NCBI RefSeq assembly: GCF_026344035.1
Contig: NZ_JAPKND010000006.1
Span: 150,739-214,738, forward strand
Length of the DNA: 64,000 nucleotides
Reading direction: 5' to 3'
Origin: Alcaligenes endophyticus
GTDB taxonomy: Bacteria; Pseudomonadota; Gammaproteobacteria; Burkholderiales; Burkholderiaceae_B
Shown: positions 8,563-19,255 of the stretch, piece after piece
Layout: each line of letters begins with the position of its first letter
Position numbering within the stretch: position 1 is the first letter of the stretch
Translations under genes and position numbers: made by a program
The notes under the pieces: generated by a model
The model's database searches: none
Told to the model about the DNA's origin: nothing
Seen by the model: only the letters and a program-made list of their open reading frames with translations

Positions 8563-9369
8563 TTACTCAAAACGATGGCCGCACAAATGCTCTAAGTGTG
8601 CCAAAGTGGTAGTGACAGGTAGATTAAAGACCGGATCGTAATTAACGCCTGCCAAATATAGGCCAGCCGCATCAAACGTGGGTGCAGCTAAACTGCGCTG
8701 CTTTTGCTCCAGTACGTCGGCCACCCACTGCACCGGCTGACGCCCTTGGCCTACATACAATAAGGTCCCCATCAGATTACGTATCATGTGATGTAAAAAA
8801 GCATTCGCACTGAACTGAAACAGAAAAAAATCGCCGCGCTGCTGAATATCCAAACGGTGCAAATGCCTAACGGGACTGGCCGCCTGACATTGCGCCGCAC
8901 GAAACGCACTAAAATCATGCTCACCTTGCAAAATCAACGCTGCTTCTTGCATAGGGGCCAAAGCTAAGGGACGAAATACCCACCCTACTCGGCCATGCAA
9001 TAAAGGGCTGCGCACGCGCGCGCCACGCACAACATAGACATAATGCCGCATACGCGCTGAAAAACGGGCATGAAAGTCGTCCGCGACAGGCTGCGCCCAT
9101 TGCACCGCAATACTAGCCGGCAGCAAAGCGTTTAGGCCTCTTACCCACGACTCATTGCTTCGATGCGCGGTCGTATCCAAATGCACGACTTGTTCTAAGG
9201 CATGCACTCCAGTGTCGGTGCGGCCTGCGCAAATAGTACTCACTGGTCCAGCCGTAAACTGTGTCAGGGCGGCTTCAAGCGTATCTTGAACGGTATTTCG
9301 ACAAGGCTGACTTTGCCAGCCACGCCAAGGCTGGCCATCGTAACTCAGGCCTAAGGCAATTCGGTGCAT
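8563..9369 (-). CDS. truA: tRNA pseudouridine(38-40) synthase
   Basis: A 268-residue TruA, which isomerises uridines 38-40 in the anticodon arm of tRNAs. The catalytic aspartate sits in [12 protein letters not shown], and the family motifs [43 protein letters not shown] are all present. Length is normal. It follows fimV by 5 bases in the conserved leuB-asd-fimV-truA chain. Confidence 0.96.
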   Translation of the reverse strand: MHRIALGLSYDGQPWRGWQSQPCRNTVQDTLEAALTQFTAGPVSTICAGRTDTGVHALEQVVHLDTTAHRSNESWVRGLNALLPASIAVQWAQPVADDFHARFSARMRHYVYVVRGARVRSPLLHGRVGWVFRPLALAPMQEAALILQGEHDFSAFRAAQCQAASPVRHLHRLDIQQRGDFFLFQFSANAFLHHMIRNLMGTLLYVGQGRQPVQWVADVLEQKQRSLAAPTFDAAGLYLAGVNYDPVFNLPVTTTLAHLEHLCGHRFE

Positions 9370-9374
9370 CGCAA

Positions 9375-10739
9375 TTAGGGCCGTGGCGTGGGTTCGTCCG
9401 AAGGTGGCTGATCCAGATCAAGATTAATCTGCTCAAGCTTTTCCCGTACCATCGCTTCGCTGACGGGCGCTGGCGTGTCGTCCAATTCGCGACTGGCGGC
9501 ATTGGCACGACGTAAAACCCAGGCGATGACAATAATAATTAATGCCAGTAAAACGCCCATCACCGCTAGCATATGCTCTTGAATCCAAGACACCTTAGAT
9601 ACTGCCTTTTTATTTTCAGTGTTTGTTGATGAAGGCAACTGAGTAGACGCTGAGGTAGACGCCGCCTGAGCCTGTCCAGGCTTCGCTGACGCAGGCCCAG
9701 AAGACTTAAGCACTGCCAAAGGTGAGTCACCATCGGTAGGAATACCTAAGATCTCCGCGCCTTCAACCAGTAGATTTGTTGCCGCACTACCCTGCGACTG
9801 CAGGGCACGGTTAAGATTATGCACGCTTTCTTCTAACTGCGATATACGTTCACCCGTATCGCGTAAATCATGTTGCTGTTGCGTACGCTTATTTTGTTGG
9901 TTTTCAGTATCGGTTTGGCTAAGCTGCAAGCGGCTTTGCACCATCGCAGCGGTCTCACTTTCTGGCGTGCCCGACTGTACTGCTCCGCTCGTGCTTGACC
10001 CAGAAGGGTCGGCTTTTTTAAGCGTCCCACTTTGGGCCAGAAAGTATTCATACGCCGCTTGTGCATTAAGGCCTTTCATGCGTTCTGCATCAGGTATCGT
10101 TAGCGTGACACCTTGCTTTAACTGATGCATATTACCGCGCACGAAAGCACCTGGATTAGCCTGATGCACGGCCTGCAACCACTGATAAACACTCACCCCA
10201 GCAGGCACGCGTCCCCGGGCCAAAGACCATAAAGAGTCCCCTGCTTTGACCTGCAAAGAGGAAATATTTTGTGCTGATGAACTGCGTGTTTCTGGGCTCG
10301 CTGCCGTCAACTGGGCCACAGGGCGACGCGATTGCATCACACTTACATGACGCAACTCCTGCCCCTGAGCGGTTTCAACACTAAGTAGAATGTCAGCGTA
10401 AGGGCCCTCGAAAGGCTGGCTAGAGGTAAGCTGCACCCCACTTATCGCCCCCTCTGAAGTACGTTGCACGTGCAGCTGCAACTGTTCTAAAGGAACCGGA
10501 GGCTGTATGCCTGCCGCCTGCCATTGAGGCGCAGACGCTAAAGTAATACGCCAATTAGCACTATCTTGAGCGTCTGACTGACGGATGGGTATCCGCAGAG
10601 CCAGCGCCTGTCCGGGCGCCGACTCAATGCGGCTGTGCCCAAGCTGTAACGCCTGGGCAGGCAAACAAGTACCGAACAGCAGTACACCTGACAACAACAC
10701 ATGTATTTTGAAAGGCTGGCAACGGTTCGGTTTACGCAT
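9375..10739 (-). CDS. fimV: FimV/HubP-like LysM membrane protein (short form)
   Basis: About 454 residues: an N-terminal signal peptide (ending near LPAQA), the FimV N-terminal domain with [22 protein letters not shown], a LysM domain ([16 protein letters not shown] to LTIPDAERM) binding peptidoglycan, a coiled-coil stretch ([15 protein letters not shown] to LQSQGS), and one transmembrane helix ([20 protein letters not shown]) before a short acidic tail. FimV/HubP proteins organise the cell pole and type IV pili or related surface machinery. This copy is short and has only a 40-residue cytoplasmic part, lacking the long acidic TPR region of Pseudomonas FimV. The ATG at 10739 is chosen because it starts the signal peptide and sits just after the asd stop. 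Confidence 0.88.
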   Translation of the reverse strand: MRKPNRCQPFKIHVLLSGVLLFGTCLPAQALQLGHSRIESAPGQALALRIPIRQSDAQDSANWRITLASAPQWQAAGIQPPVPLEQLQLHVQRTSEGAISGVQLTSSQPFEGPYADILLSVETAQGQELRHVSVMQSRRPVAQLTAASPETRSSSAQNISSLQVKAGDSLWSLARGRVPAGVSVYQWLQAVHQANPGAFVRGNMHQLKQGVTLTIPDAERMKGLNAQAAYEYFLAQSGTLKKADPSGSSTSGAVQSGTPESETAAMVQSRLQLSQTDTENQQNKRTQQQHDLRDTGERISQLEESVHNLNRALQSQGSAATNLLVEGAEILGIPTDGDSPLAVLKSSGPASAKPGQAQAASTSASTQLPSSTNTENKKAVSKVSWIQEHMLAVMGVLLALIIIVIAWVLRRANAASRELDDTPAPVSEAMVREKLEQINLDLDQPPSDEPTPRP

Positions 10740-10741
10740 AA

Positions 10742-11866
10742 TTAGAGTTCGCCCAAAACAATGCGTAGCATGCGGCGCAATGGCTCTGCCGCTCCCCACA
10801 GCAATTGATCGCCAACGGTGAACGCGCTGATGTACTCGGGCCCCATCGCCAGTTTACGTATGCGTCCAACCGGAATATCCAAAGTGCCTGTCACGGCAAC
10901 CGGAGTGAGTTGCTGCATGGTGGCGTTACGCTCGTTCGGTACTACTTTAGCCCACTGCGAACCCTGCGCAATGATGTCCTCAATTTCGTTCAAAGGCACA
11001 TCTTTAGTCAATTTGATCGTCAAGGCTTGGCTATGACTACGCATAGCACCAATACGCACACATAAGCCATCAATTGGGATCTGTGCGTCCTGCGCACTGC
11101 GCCCCAAAATTTTATTGGTTTCGGCACCACCTTTCCATTCTTCACGTGACATGCCGTTACCCAAATCAGAGTCGATCCAGGGAATTAAATTGCCGCCCAG
11201 TGGCACACCAAAGTGCTGCTGAGGCAAGGATGGGGCTTTTTGGGCTGCCAATACACCGCGGTCAATCTCCAAAATGGCTGCCGCCGGATCTGCTAACAAA
11301 GGCGCCACTGCCTCATTTAACAATCCAAACTGAGTCAGCAGTTCGCGCATGTGTTGCGCGCCACCACCGGATGCAGCTTGGTACGTCATGCTGGTCATCC
11401 AGTCGACCAGATTATGGGTGAACAAACCGCCCAAGCCGATCAACATGCAGCTAACGGTACAGTTTCCCCCAATAAACTGTTTACCGCCTTTCGCTAGAGC
11501 GGCATCAATTACATTGCGGTTCACTGGGTCAAGCACAATGACGGAGTCTTCATGCATGCGCAGTGTGCTGGCGGCATCAATCCAAATGCCGTCCCAGCCT
11601 GCTGCACGCAACGTTGGGTAGACCTGGGATGTGTAATCTCCACCTTGAGCGGTCACAATAATGGGCAGCTTTTTTAAGGCGTCTATATCGTGAGCGTCCT
11701 GCAAAGGGCCCGCGCCGTCTGCCCACTCGGGAGCAGCGCCGCCAGCATTGCTGGTCGAAAAAAACACTGGCTGAAAAAGCGAAAAATCACCTTCGTCGCG
11801 CATACGCTGCATGAGCACAGAGCCCACCATGCCGCGCCAGCCAACCAAACCTACCGCTTGAGTCAT
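10742..11866 (-). CDS. asd: Aspartate-semialdehyde dehydrogenase
   Basis: A 374-residue Asd that reduces aspartyl phosphate to aspartate semialdehyde with NADPH, feeding lysine, threonine, methionine and diaminopimelate synthesis. The NADP-binding start [18 protein letters not shown] and the active-site [11 protein letters not shown] with the catalytic cysteine mark the Gram-negative Asd class. The C-terminal [26 protein letters not shown] is typical. Located between leuB and fimV as in other Burkholderiales. Confidence 0.96.
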   Translation of the reverse strand: MTQAVGLVGWRGMVGSVLMQRMRDEGDFSLFQPVFFSTSNAGGAAPEWADGAGPLQDAHDIDALKKLPIIVTAQGGDYTSQVYPTLRAAGWDGIWIDAASTLRMHEDSVIVLDPVNRNVIDAALAKGGKQFIGGNCTVSCMLIGLGGLFTHNLVDWMTSMTYQAASGGGAQHMRELLTQFGLLNEAVAPLLADPAAAILEIDRGVLAAQKAPSLPQQHFGVPLGGNLIPWIDSDLGNGMSREEWKGGAETNKILGRSAQDAQIPIDGLCVRIGAMRSHSQALTIKLTKDVPLNEIEDIIAQGSQWAKVVPNERNATMQQLTPVAVTGTLDIPVGRIRKLAMGPEYISAFTVGDQLLWGAAEPLRRMLRIVLGEL

Positions 11867-11909
11867 GTTTGTTCTACCTGATATGTACTAAAAAATTAAA
11901 AAAACCTTA

Positions 11910-12983
11910 TCACAAGGCTGCTAACACGGCATCGCCCATTTCACGAGTTCCCACCAAAGTAGTGCCCGCCTCATGGATGTCACCCGTGCGCAAACCTTGC
12001 TCTAGCACTTTGGCAACGGCCGCCTCGATACGCGCCGCCTGTGCTTCTTCATTTAAAGAATAACGCAAGAGCATGGCCGCTGACAAAATAGTCGCTAAGG
12101 GATTAGCCTTATTTTGACCTGCTATGTCGGGTGCGGATCCATGGCTAGGCTCGTACAAGCCCTGTTTTGACGCATTGAGCGAAGCAGAAGGTAGCATACC
12201 GATAGAACCGGTGAGCATGGCTGCTTCATCAGACAAAATATCACCAAATAAATTACCTGTAACTATTACATCAAATTCTTTGGGTGCGCGCACTAATTGC
12301 ATGGCTGCATTATCCACATACATGTGTGTTAATGCTACATCTGGGTATTCGGCGGCTACTTCAATGACGATATCGCGCCAAAATTGAGACGTTTCCAAAA
12401 CGTTAGCTTTATCTACACTGCACAAACGTTTTTGACGCTTTTGCGCTGCCTGAAAAGCGACGTGTGCAATACGGCGCACTTCGCTGGCCGCATAATGCAT
12501 GGTGTCAAAGCCTTGTTGCTCGCCTTTAAAGGGGCCATCCTCCACTTGGCGTACGCCACGTGGCTGACCAAAGTAAATATCCCCGGTCAGTTCGCGCACG
12601 ATCAAGATGTCTAAACCAGACACCACCTCGGGCTTCAGTGTCGACGCATTGGCCAATTGGGGGTACAAAATAGCTGGGCGCAAATTGGCAAACAAACCCA
12701 TGGCTTTACGCAAACCCAAAATAGCTTGCTCAGGACGCAAATGACGCTCTAGGGAGTCGTATTTCCAATCGCCCACTGCACCAAACAGCACGGCGTCAGA
12801 CTCTTGAGCCAGCTTGAGTGTTTCGGGTGGCAATGGATGCCCTGAAGCGTCATACGCTGCCCCCCCAACCGCTGCCGTAGTCATTTCGAGGTCTAAGCCT
12901 AAGGCTGCTAATACACGCTGCGCCTGTTCGGTAATCTCGTGCCCAATGCCATCACCGGGCAATACTGCAATTTTGTAAGTCAT
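11910..12983 (-). CDS. leuB: 3-isopropylmalate dehydrogenase
   Basis: A 357-residue LeuB, oxidising and decarboxylating 3-isopropylmalate in leucine synthesis. Signatures: [13 protein letters not shown], the substrate-binding arginines in [16 protein letters not shown] and [10 protein letters not shown], and the metal-binding [32 protein letters not shown] region. Third gene in the leuC-leuD-leuB order; 24 bases follow the leuD stop. Confidence 0.97.
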   Translation of the reverse strand: MTYKIAVLPGDGIGHEITEQAQRVLAALGLDLEMTTAAVGGAAYDASGHPLPPETLKLAQESDAVLFGAVGDWKYDSLERHLRPEQAILGLRKAMGLFANLRPAILYPQLANASTLKPEVVSGLDILIVRELTGDIYFGQPRGVRQVEDGPFKGEQQGFDTMHYAASEVRRIAHVAFQAAQKRQKRLCSVDKANVLETSQFWRDIVIEVAAEYPDVALTHMYVDNAAMQLVRAPKEFDVIVTGNLFGDILSDEAAMLTGSIGMLPSASLNASKQGLYEPSHGSAPDIAGQNKANPLATILSAAMLLRYSLNEEAQAARIEAAVAKVLEQGLRTGDIHEAGTTLVGTREMGDAVLAAL

Positions 12984-13007
12984 GTTAAATACTCAGTAAA
13001 AATTCGA

Positions 13008-13658
13008 TTAGGCTTGTGGGCCACCCACTAACCATGGATGACGTGCTAAACGCTCTGCCTCGTAGGCACGAATCTGGTCCGCTTTTTGCAAGGTCAGGCC
13101 AATATCGTCCAAGCCGTTGTACAAGCAATGTTTACGGAACGGTTCAATATCAAAATGCAGCTCGCGCCCCTCGGGAGTGATCACTTTTTGTTCTGCCAGA
13201 TCAATGCGCAATTGGTACGAGGGGAATGCCTTGACCTCATCGAACAGACGAGCGACATCGAGCTCATTTAACACGATGGGTAACAGGCCGTTTTTAAAGC
13301 TGTTATTAAAGAAAATATCCGCAAAAGACGGGGCAATAATGGCGCGAAAACCGTACTGCACCAAGGCCCACGGCGCGTGCTCGCGGCTAGACCCACAGCC
13401 AAAGTTTTTGCGTGCCAACAATATTGAAGCCCCCTGATATCGCGCTTGATTCAGGACAAAATCCGGATTCAACGGCCGTTTACTGTTATCCATACCGGGT
13501 TCGCCGTGGTCCAGATAACGCAATTCGTCGAACAAATTTGGGCCAAAGCCTGTACGTTTAATGGATTTTAAAAACTGTTTTGGAATAATCAGATCGGTGT
13601 CTACGTTTTCACGATCCAAGGGGGCTACCAAGCCCTGGTGTGTAGTAAAAGCTTGCAT
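13008..13658 (-). CDS. leuD: 3-isopropylmalate dehydratase small subunit
   Basis: A 216-residue LeuD, the small subunit of isopropylmalate isomerase. Motifs: [21 protein letters not shown] near the N-terminus and the [18 protein letters not shown] loop that controls substrate specificity. The start at 13658 is set by a very strong AAGGAGGG ribosome binding site at 13661-13670 and by family length; the frame stays open further upstream inside leuC but that part is not LeuD. The leuC stop lies 10 bases upstream. Confidence 0.97.
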   Translation of the reverse strand: MQAFTTHQGLVAPLDRENVDTDLIIPKQFLKSIKRTGFGPNLFDELRYLDHGEPGMDNSKRPLNPDFVLNQARYQGASILLARKNFGCGSSREHAPWALVQYGFRAIIAPSFADIFFNNSFKNGLLPIVLNELDVARLFDEVKAFPSYQLRIDLAEQKVITPEGRELHFDIEPFRKHCLYNGLDDIGLTLQKADQIRAYEAERLARHPWLVGGPQA

Positions 13659-13668
13659 AGTACCCTCC

Positions 13669-15072
13669 TTAGTTAAAACGACGCACGTCGACAAAATGGC
13701 CAGCAATCGCTGCGGCAGCAGCCATGGCGGGGCTGACCAAATGAGTACGACCACCCATACCCTGACGGCCTTCAAAGTTACGGTTAGAGGTGGAAGCGCA
13801 ACGCTCACCGGGCTCTAAACGGTCGGCATTCATGGCCAAGCACATAGAACAACCGGGTTCACGCCACTCGAAACCGGCATCCAGAAACACCTTATCCAAC
13901 CCTTCTTGCTCAGCCTGCAGTTTCACTAAGCCGGAGCCAGGCACAATCATGGCTTGTTTTACATTGCTGGCGACTTTACGTCCTTTGGCAACCACAGCTG
14001 CCGCACGCAAGTCCTCAATGCGGGCGTTGGTACAGGAACCAATAAATACGCGGTCAATGCGAATATCGACTAACGGGGTGTTAGGCTCCAGCCCCATGTA
14101 TTGAAGCGCACGCTCCATGCCGCTGCGTTTAACGTCGTCTTTTTCTTTTTCTGGGTCTGGTACGCGACTATCGATAGGTAAAACCATTTCAGGCGAAGTT
14201 CCCCAGGTTAACTGAGGTGTGATTTGACTCGCATCAATGTTAATGACCTTATCAAACTGCGCTCCCTCGTCAGAATGCAAGGTTTTCCAGTACTCCACAG
14301 CCTGATCCCACAATGCTCCTTTAGGCGCATAAGGGCGACCTCGCATGTACTCGATAGTTTTATCGTCTACCGCGACCATCCCAGAGCGCGCACCTGCCTC
14401 AATCGCCATATTACACACCGTCATGCGGCCTTCCATGCTAAGGTCGCGAATCGCAGAACCAGCAAACTCAATGGCGTAGCCCGTACCACCCGCTGTACCA
14501 ATTTGGCCAATTACATACAAGATCAAATCTTTACCGGTGCACCCAAAGGGCAATTTACCTTCTATGCGTATCAGCATACTTTTGGCTTTCTTCATCAGCA
14601 ATGTCTGAGTTGCCAAAACGTGCTCGACTTCGGAGGTACCAATACCAAAAGCTAGAGCACCTACTGCTCCATGCGTGCTGGTGTGCGAGTCACCGCACAC
14701 CACAGTCATACCAGGCAAGGTCGCCCCTTGTTCGGGCCCCACAATATGCACAATGCCTTGACGCAAATCATTCATACGGAATTCTGTAATACCGTATTTT
14801 TCGCAGTTAGCGTCCAGCGTGTCTACCTGCAAACGGGAAATAGGGTCACTAATGCCTTCGGCTCTTGAGGTGGTCGGCACGTTATGATCAGCCACAGCTA
14901 AGTTAGCGCTAACACGCCAAGGTTTGCGTCCTGCAATTTCCAAACCTTCAAACGCTTGAGGGCTGGTGACCTCGTGCAACAAATGTCTATCTATGTACAG
15001 CAAACAGGTGCCGTCGGTTTCCTGATGCACGACATGGGCATCAAACAGCTTGTCGTATAAGGTCTTGGCCAT
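13669..15072 (-). CDS. leuC: 3-isopropylmalate dehydratase large subunit
   Basis: About 467 residues of the LeuC aconitase-family subunit carrying the 4Fe-4S cluster. Cluster cysteines are visible in [17 protein letters not shown] and in [43 protein letters not shown] is the classic signature. I choose the ATG at 15072 (MAKTLYDK), which matches family N-termini; an in-frame GTG at 15084 is an alternative. Together with leuD it isomerises 2- to 3-isopropylmalate. A possible leucine-rich leader lies upstream. Confidence 0.96.
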   Translation of the reverse strand: MAKTLYDKLFDAHVVHQETDGTCLLYIDRHLLHEVTSPQAFEGLEIAGRKPWRVSANLAVADHNVPTTSRAEGISDPISRLQVDTLDANCEKYGITEFRMNDLRQGIVHIVGPEQGATLPGMTVVCGDSHTSTHGAVGALAFGIGTSEVEHVLATQTLLMKKAKSMLIRIEGKLPFGCTGKDLILYVIGQIGTAGGTGYAIEFAGSAIRDLSMEGRMTVCNMAIEAGARSGMVAVDDKTIEYMRGRPYAPKGALWDQAVEYWKTLHSDEGAQFDKVINIDASQITPQLTWGTSPEMVLPIDSRVPDPEKEKDDVKRSGMERALQYMGLEPNTPLVDIRIDRVFIGSCTNARIEDLRAAAVVAKGRKVASNVKQAMIVPGSGLVKLQAEQEGLDKVFLDAGFEWREPGCSMCLAMNADRLEPGERCASTSNRNFEGRQGMGGRTHLVSPAMAAAAAIAGHFVDVRRFN

Positions 15073-15128
15073 GGTTGAACTCACTGAAAAAATGGGAATA
15101 AAAAAGCTTAACCCTGCTATGGATTGAA

Positions 15129-15161
15129 TTATGCCATTAGCGGATAGCGCAACAAGACCAT
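15129..15161 (-). CDS. Candidate leucine leader peptide of the leu operon
   Basis: A 10-codon reading frame upstream of leuC encodes [10 protein letters not shown], three of ten codons being leucine (TTG TTG CTA). An AGGA with a 6-base spacer precedes the ATG. The AGGA lies inside the inverted repeat at 15165-15201. The distance to leuC (about 57 bases) and a T6 tract between are compatible with ribosome-mediated control, but I cannot identify a clear terminator hairpin. A chance ORF of this size is also possible. Confidence 0.35.
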   Translation of the reverse strand: MVLLRYPLMA

Positions 15162-15164
15162 TGA

Positions 15165-15201
15165 GTATCCTAGTATTAGCACTACCACCCTAATAGGATA
15201 C
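15165..15201. promoter_or_regulatory. Inverted repeat upstream of leuC
   Basis: GTATCCTAGTATTAG at 15165-15179 pairs with CTAATAGGATAC at 15190-15201: 12 paired positions with a 3-base bulge and a 10-base loop. It could be a regulator operator for the leu operon or an RNA hairpin covering the ribosome binding site of the short leader reading frame. Confidence 0.45.
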
Positions 15202-15307
15202 CAAACCTGTTTTTTCAGCAAACGCCCGCACGCCAGCATGGATCCCCGTACCCATAGAAGAGAAATACCCACTTATTTGTGGCTGTGCCTAACCAGAGCC
15301 ACTCCCC

Positions 15308-16138
15308 TTATGCCTTAGGAGCCGCCTGGTATAAAGGCATGACTCGTTCAGTAATAGTACGTAATTCGTTGATACGGCTTGTCGACGAGGGGTGGGTGGA
15401 CATGAACTCAGGCTGTTGCTGGCCTTTTTCTACCGCTGCCATTTTTTCCCACAAGGTGATTGCCGCACGCGGATCGTAACCAGCGCGGGCCGCCAGTTCA
15501 ACCCCGATCAGGTCCGCTTCGGTTTCATGTTGACGGCTATTAGGCAAGGTAAACATTACCTCACTTAGGCGGCCACCCAAGTCTTGCACTCCAGGCTGTC
15601 CCAGCACCGCCGACAACACCGACAGACCCACCGAAGTAGCCATTTGTTGTGACACTTGTTCGCGCGAGTGCTCGCGCAAGGCATGCGCCATTTCATGGCC
15701 AATAATCGCCGCCAACTCGGCATCCGTTAAGTTTAACTGTTTGATTAAACCACTATAAACCGCCATTTTCCCGCCGGGCATGCACCATGCGTTCAGTTCA
15801 TTGGACGAGATCACGTGAACCTCCCAATTCCACGCCCTTGCATCGGGCCGAAACACATCCACATGTCGAATCAAACGGTTGGCAATGTTTTTAACTCGGT
15901 TCGTTTGCGCAGCGTCTTTATCTAACGCGCCTTGAGACCGAGCTTGGCTTAATACTTGAGTATAGTTTTGTTGGGCCGCTTGATTGAGTTCAGTCTCGGA
16001 GACCAAACCTGACATCCATTGTTTACGATCAACACCCACCGTCCCACTGGAAGTCGTATTCACCGCTGCACAAGCGGCTAGCACGGCCACTACTAAACCT
16101 GTGCACGTCCATTTCGTTACTCGTGTATAGCTCAACAT
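15308..16138 (-). CDS. M48-family periplasmic metalloprotease lipoprotein
   Basis: A 276-residue M48 peptidase. The N-terminus has a signal peptide ending in a lipobox (VLAACAA) so the protein is probably a lipoprotein. The zinc site is HEMAH in AAIIGHEMAHALREHSREQ, with the third ligand glutamate in ETEADLIGVELAARAGYDP. Such LoiP/BepA/YcaL-like proteases act in outer-membrane protein quality control. It lies 19 bases after aroC, in the same direction, suggesting co-transcription. Confidence 0.93.
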   Translation of the reverse strand: MLSYTRVTKWTCTGLVVAVLAACAAVNTTSSGTVGVDRKQWMSGLVSETELNQAAQQNYTQVLSQARSQGALDKDAAQTNRVKNIANRLIRHVDVFRPDARAWNWEVHVISSNELNAWCMPGGKMAVYSGLIKQLNLTDAELAAIIGHEMAHALREHSREQVSQQMATSVGLSVLSAVLGQPGVQDLGGRLSEVMFTLPNSRQHETEADLIGVELAARAGYDPRAAITLWEKMAAVEKGQQQPEFMSTHPSSTSRINELRTITERVMPLYQAAPKA

Positions 16139-16157
16139 AAACTTACCCCCGTTTTGC

Positions 16158-17225
16158 TTACCTCGTTAAGCCGCATTGCGCACGCTGACGCAAAGCATGA
16201 TCCATCAAAACAATTGCTAGTAACGCCTCTGCAATAGGCGTCGCACGTATGCCGACACAAGGGTCATGACGCCCCAAGGTCTGCACCTCAATCGCTTCGC
16301 CCGAGCGAGTAATAGAGGGACGCATAGTACGAATACTAGAAGTGGGCTTAATCGCTAAGGACACGGTGACATCTTGCCCTGATGATATTCCCCCTAGCAC
16401 ACCGCCCGCATGGTTAGAGCCGAAGCCATCGGCATAAATCGCATCGCCGTGCTCGGAGCCTTTTTGGGTAATACTCTCAAAGCCTGCCCCAATAGAAACA
16501 CCCTTGACGGCGTTTAAACCCATCATGGCATGGGCAATATCTGCATCTAATCTATCGTAGAGCGGCTCACCCAAACCGGCTGGTACATTTTCTGCCACGA
16601 CCTCGATACGAGCGCCGATAGAGTCCCCTTCTTTACGCAGTTCATCCATATAGGCTTCAAGCTCGGGCACGATACCCGGATTGGGGGCATAAAACGGATT
16701 GTCCGCTACGCTATCCCACGTTTGAAACGGAATACGGATAGGGCCTAATTGGCTCATGTAGCCGCGTATCAGCACACCGTACTGCTCACGCAACCACTTT
16801 TTGGCAATTGCACCTGCCGCGACGGTAGGTGCTGTTAACCGAGCGGAGGAGCGTCCGCCCCCACGAGGGTCGCGATTCTCAAATTTTTTCCAGTACGTAT
16901 AATCGGCATGTCCAGGACGAAACGTGTCTAACAAGTTGCCGTAATCTTTACTGCGCGCATCGGTATTGCGGATTAACAGGCTTATTGGCGTGCCTGTCGT
17001 ACGTCCTTCATATAGGCCAGACAAAATTTCCACTTCATCCGGTTCACGGCGTTGGGTCACATGCCTAGATGTGCCGGGGCGCCGTCTGTCTAACTCAAAC
17101 TGTATGTCTTCTGCACTAAGCTCCAGACCCGGAGGACAACCATCAATCACCGCACCAATTGCGGGCCCATGCGACTCACCGTAATTGGTTACGCAAAACA
17201 ACTTGCCTAGAGTATTGCCGGACAT
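16158..17225 (-). CDS. aroC: Chorismate synthase
   Basis: A 355-residue AroC, converting EPSP to chorismate with reduced FMN. Family signatures: [18 protein letters not shown] at the start, [25 protein letters not shown], and [16 protein letters not shown] / [17 protein letters not shown]. Length is normal. It is transcribed away from SelO-DUF2069 spacing of 70 bases and is followed by the M48 protease gene. Confidence 0.97.
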   Translation of the reverse strand: MSGNTLGKLFCVTNYGESHGPAIGAVIDGCPPGLELSAEDIQFELDRRRPGTSRHVTQRREPDEVEILSGLYEGRTTGTPISLLIRNTDARSKDYGNLLDTFRPGHADYTYWKKFENRDPRGGGRSSARLTAPTVAAGAIAKKWLREQYGVLIRGYMSQLGPIRIPFQTWDSVADNPFYAPNPGIVPELEAYMDELRKEGDSIGARIEVVAENVPAGLGEPLYDRLDADIAHAMMGLNAVKGVSIGAGFESITQKGSEHGDAIYADGFGSNHAGGVLGGISSGQDVTVSLAIKPTSSIRTMRPSITRSGEAIEVQTLGRHDPCVGIRATPIAEALLAIVLMDHALRQRAQCGLTR

Positions 17226-17297
17226 ATATGTATGTAGAAAAAAAACAATAAGGAAACCAAGATTATGGCATTGTTCAGGCCCAGCGCCCAGTTGCCA

Positions 17298-18779
17298 TTA
17301 CGAAGAGCAACTTAACGACAAGCCTTGAGCCCACGAGGGCGGCGCTGCTGCATACGCCTCAAAACCTGGCACTTCAGTATAAGGAGCCCGCAGTAACCGT
17401 AAAAGTGTGTCGATTTCCGCGGGATCGTCTTGTTTAGCCGCTTGAATCGCCTGCTCTGCCAAATAATTACGCAATACATAAAGCGGATTAACGGCATTCA
17501 TATTTTCACGACGGATATGGGGATCTATAGCCTGCTCGGTCAAACGATGTTTATAGCTTGCCAACCAATTTTCTGCTTGTTCCGCTTGTGCAAACAAGGC
17601 TAGGAAATCATCTTCTTGTTCGGGTGCAGTGGCCAGCGCCCGGAAAGCCAAGGTAAAATCCGCCTGGCCGTGGTGCAATAACCGCCACCAGTCATCTAAT
17701 AATTGCGCGTCACCGTCTTGCCATTGATTAAAACCGAACTTAGCCTGTGCGTTAGCATAATAACGGTGCAAAAAATGGGTCTCAAAATCTTGCAACACCG
17801 CTTTCAAACCTTCCGAATTCAGGTCTAATCCCATTAATGCGCTGGCTAATCGGTATAAATTCCAATGCGCAATGGACGGCTGTGTATTCCACGCGTAACG
17901 TCCGTGTGTATCGCTATGGTTACACACATGGTTCACCTGAAACGTGTCCATAAAACCATAGGGGCCGTAATCAATAGTTAGCCCTAGAATCGACATATTG
18001 TCAGTGTTCATGACGCCATGACAAAACCCTACGGTTTGCCAATCAGCCACCATGTATGCAGTGCGTTGACTGACTTGAGCAAGCAAGCGTTCTGCCACCT
18101 GCTGCGTATCGCCAACGGAAATACCGTGCCGACACTCGGGGTAGAACTGATCCACCACATAATCAAGCAAACGCTTCAACACATCAGGCTGAGTAGACCA
18201 ATGCTCAAACGTGCCAAAACGTATGAAGCTAGGGGCTACGCGCGTCACAATGGCTGCCGTCTCCACTGTTTCCCGGTACACAGGGGTATCGGATGTTACC
18301 AGCGCCAAGGCACGCGAGGTGGCTATGCCTAAACCGTGCATGGCTTCACTGGCCAGATACTCACGCACGCTAGAACGTAGTACCGCACGACCGTCTCCCA
18401 TGCGGGAATAAGGCGTTTTACCCGAGCCTTTCAGTTGTAACTCCTGCGGTCCTTGCGGGGTGTTAATCTGCCCCAGCAAATGGGCACGGCCATCTCCTAG
18501 CTGTCCCGCCCAAACACCAAATTGATGACCGCTGTATACCGCAGCCACCGTTTCACTATTGGGCATCGGGCTTTGCCCTGATACGACTGCCAGAAACTCA
18601 GGTGCTGCTAGCGTGTCGGGCGATAAACCTAGTTCAGTTGCCAGATCAGTATTCACATCAAGCAAACGCGCATTACTTAACGGTTGACATGGCACGCGAG
18701 TAGAGAACTCGGGCCCCAAATTAGCAAAATCCTGTGCAATATCTACTTCTGCAAATGCTCTTGACACTGCCACCCCCAT
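17298..18779 (-). CDS. selO: Protein adenylyltransferase SelO (YdiU family)
   Basis: A 493-residue SelO/YdiU pseudokinase that transfers AMP to serine, threonine or tyrosine of target proteins. The kinase-like motifs are seen: LLGQINTPQGPQELQLKGSGKTPYSRMGDGRAVLRSSVREYLASEAMHGLG (split across the nucleotide-binding region), GFCHGVMNTDNMSILGLTIDYGPYGFMD. The C-terminus ends in CSS; selenoprotein homologues of eukaryotes have Sec in place of this Cys, so the standard bacterial cysteine form is present. The stop codon is 71 bases before aroC. The start at 18779 lies 6 bases after the DUF2069 stop. Confidence 0.93.
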   Translation of the reverse strand: MGVAVSRAFAEVDIAQDFANLGPEFSTRVPCQPLSNARLLDVNTDLATELGLSPDTLAAPEFLAVVSGQSPMPNSETVAAVYSGHQFGVWAGQLGDGRAHLLGQINTPQGPQELQLKGSGKTPYSRMGDGRAVLRSSVREYLASEAMHGLGIATSRALALVTSDTPVYRETVETAAIVTRVAPSFIRFGTFEHWSTQPDVLKRLLDYVVDQFYPECRHGISVGDTQQVAERLLAQVSQRTAYMVADWQTVGFCHGVMNTDNMSILGLTIDYGPYGFMDTFQVNHVCNHSDTHGRYAWNTQPSIAHWNLYRLASALMGLDLNSEGLKAVLQDFETHFLHRYYANAQAKFGFNQWQDGDAQLLDDWWRLLHHGQADFTLAFRALATAPEQEDDFLALFAQAEQAENWLASYKHRLTEQAIDPHIRRENMNAVNPLYVLRNYLAEQAIQAAKQDDPAEIDTLLRLLRAPYTEVPGFEAYAAAPPSWAQGLSLSCSS

Positions 18780-18785
18780 AAAAAC

Positions 18786-19175
18786 TTAGGCCGACTGCTT
18801 TTGTTGTTTGGCACGCGCTTTAGCGGCTTTTTTGGATGGCCAGAGATAAAAAATAGCGCAGAAATAAAACACGCTGCATAAAACAATTTCGGCCCAAGCC
18901 CAAGGTAAACTTGCTGCAGAAGGGTCAGACCACGCCCGCACCACGCCTTCGGCAAAGTATAAAAGAATAAACATGGACGCCCATTGCAAAGTGTAAAGGT
19001 TACCTTTAAGTACACCTCGTAAAGGAATGAATAATGGCAATACTTTTAATGCCATCCATGAACCGCCAGGCTTTAGTGGCGCGAAATAAAGCTCCCACGC
19101 CACACAGACGACGATGAGAGCGACGTAGGCAACAGCGGCCAAACGATGTAATACTGGATTTAAACGTGCTTGCAT
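18786..19175 (-). CDS. DUF2069 small membrane protein
   Basis: About 129 residues with four predicted membrane helices and a lysine-rich C-terminal tail (KKAAKARAKQQKQ). The PLFIPLRGVLKGNLYTLQWASMFILLYFAEGVVRA stretch matches the DUF2069 family, whose function is unknown. The ATG at 19175 is chosen over an upstream start because it gives the family N-terminus just before the first helix. It precedes selO by 6 bases and is divergent from the YihY-family gene. Confidence 0.85.
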   Translation of the reverse strand: MQARLNPVLHRLAAVAYVALIVVCVAWELYFAPLKPGGSWMALKVLPLFIPLRGVLKGNLYTLQWASMFILLYFAEGVVRAWSDPSAASLPWAWAEIVLCSVFYFCAIFYLWPSKKAAKARAKQQKQSA

Positions 19176-19255
19176 ACTTGTTATTATGACTCGAAAAAGT
19201 AGGCCACAGTGCGCCCGCACGCGCCTGCTTCCACTGTCAAAAGGATTAACGCTAC

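Noticed and set aside
14224..14655. Open frame on the plus strand opposite leuC
   Set aside because: It lies opposite a well-conserved aconitase-family gene and has no motif or ribosome binding site.
17298..18779. Selenocysteine in SelO
   Set aside because: The penultimate triplet of the C-terminal CSS is an ordinary cysteine codon; no in-frame TGA needs to be read through.
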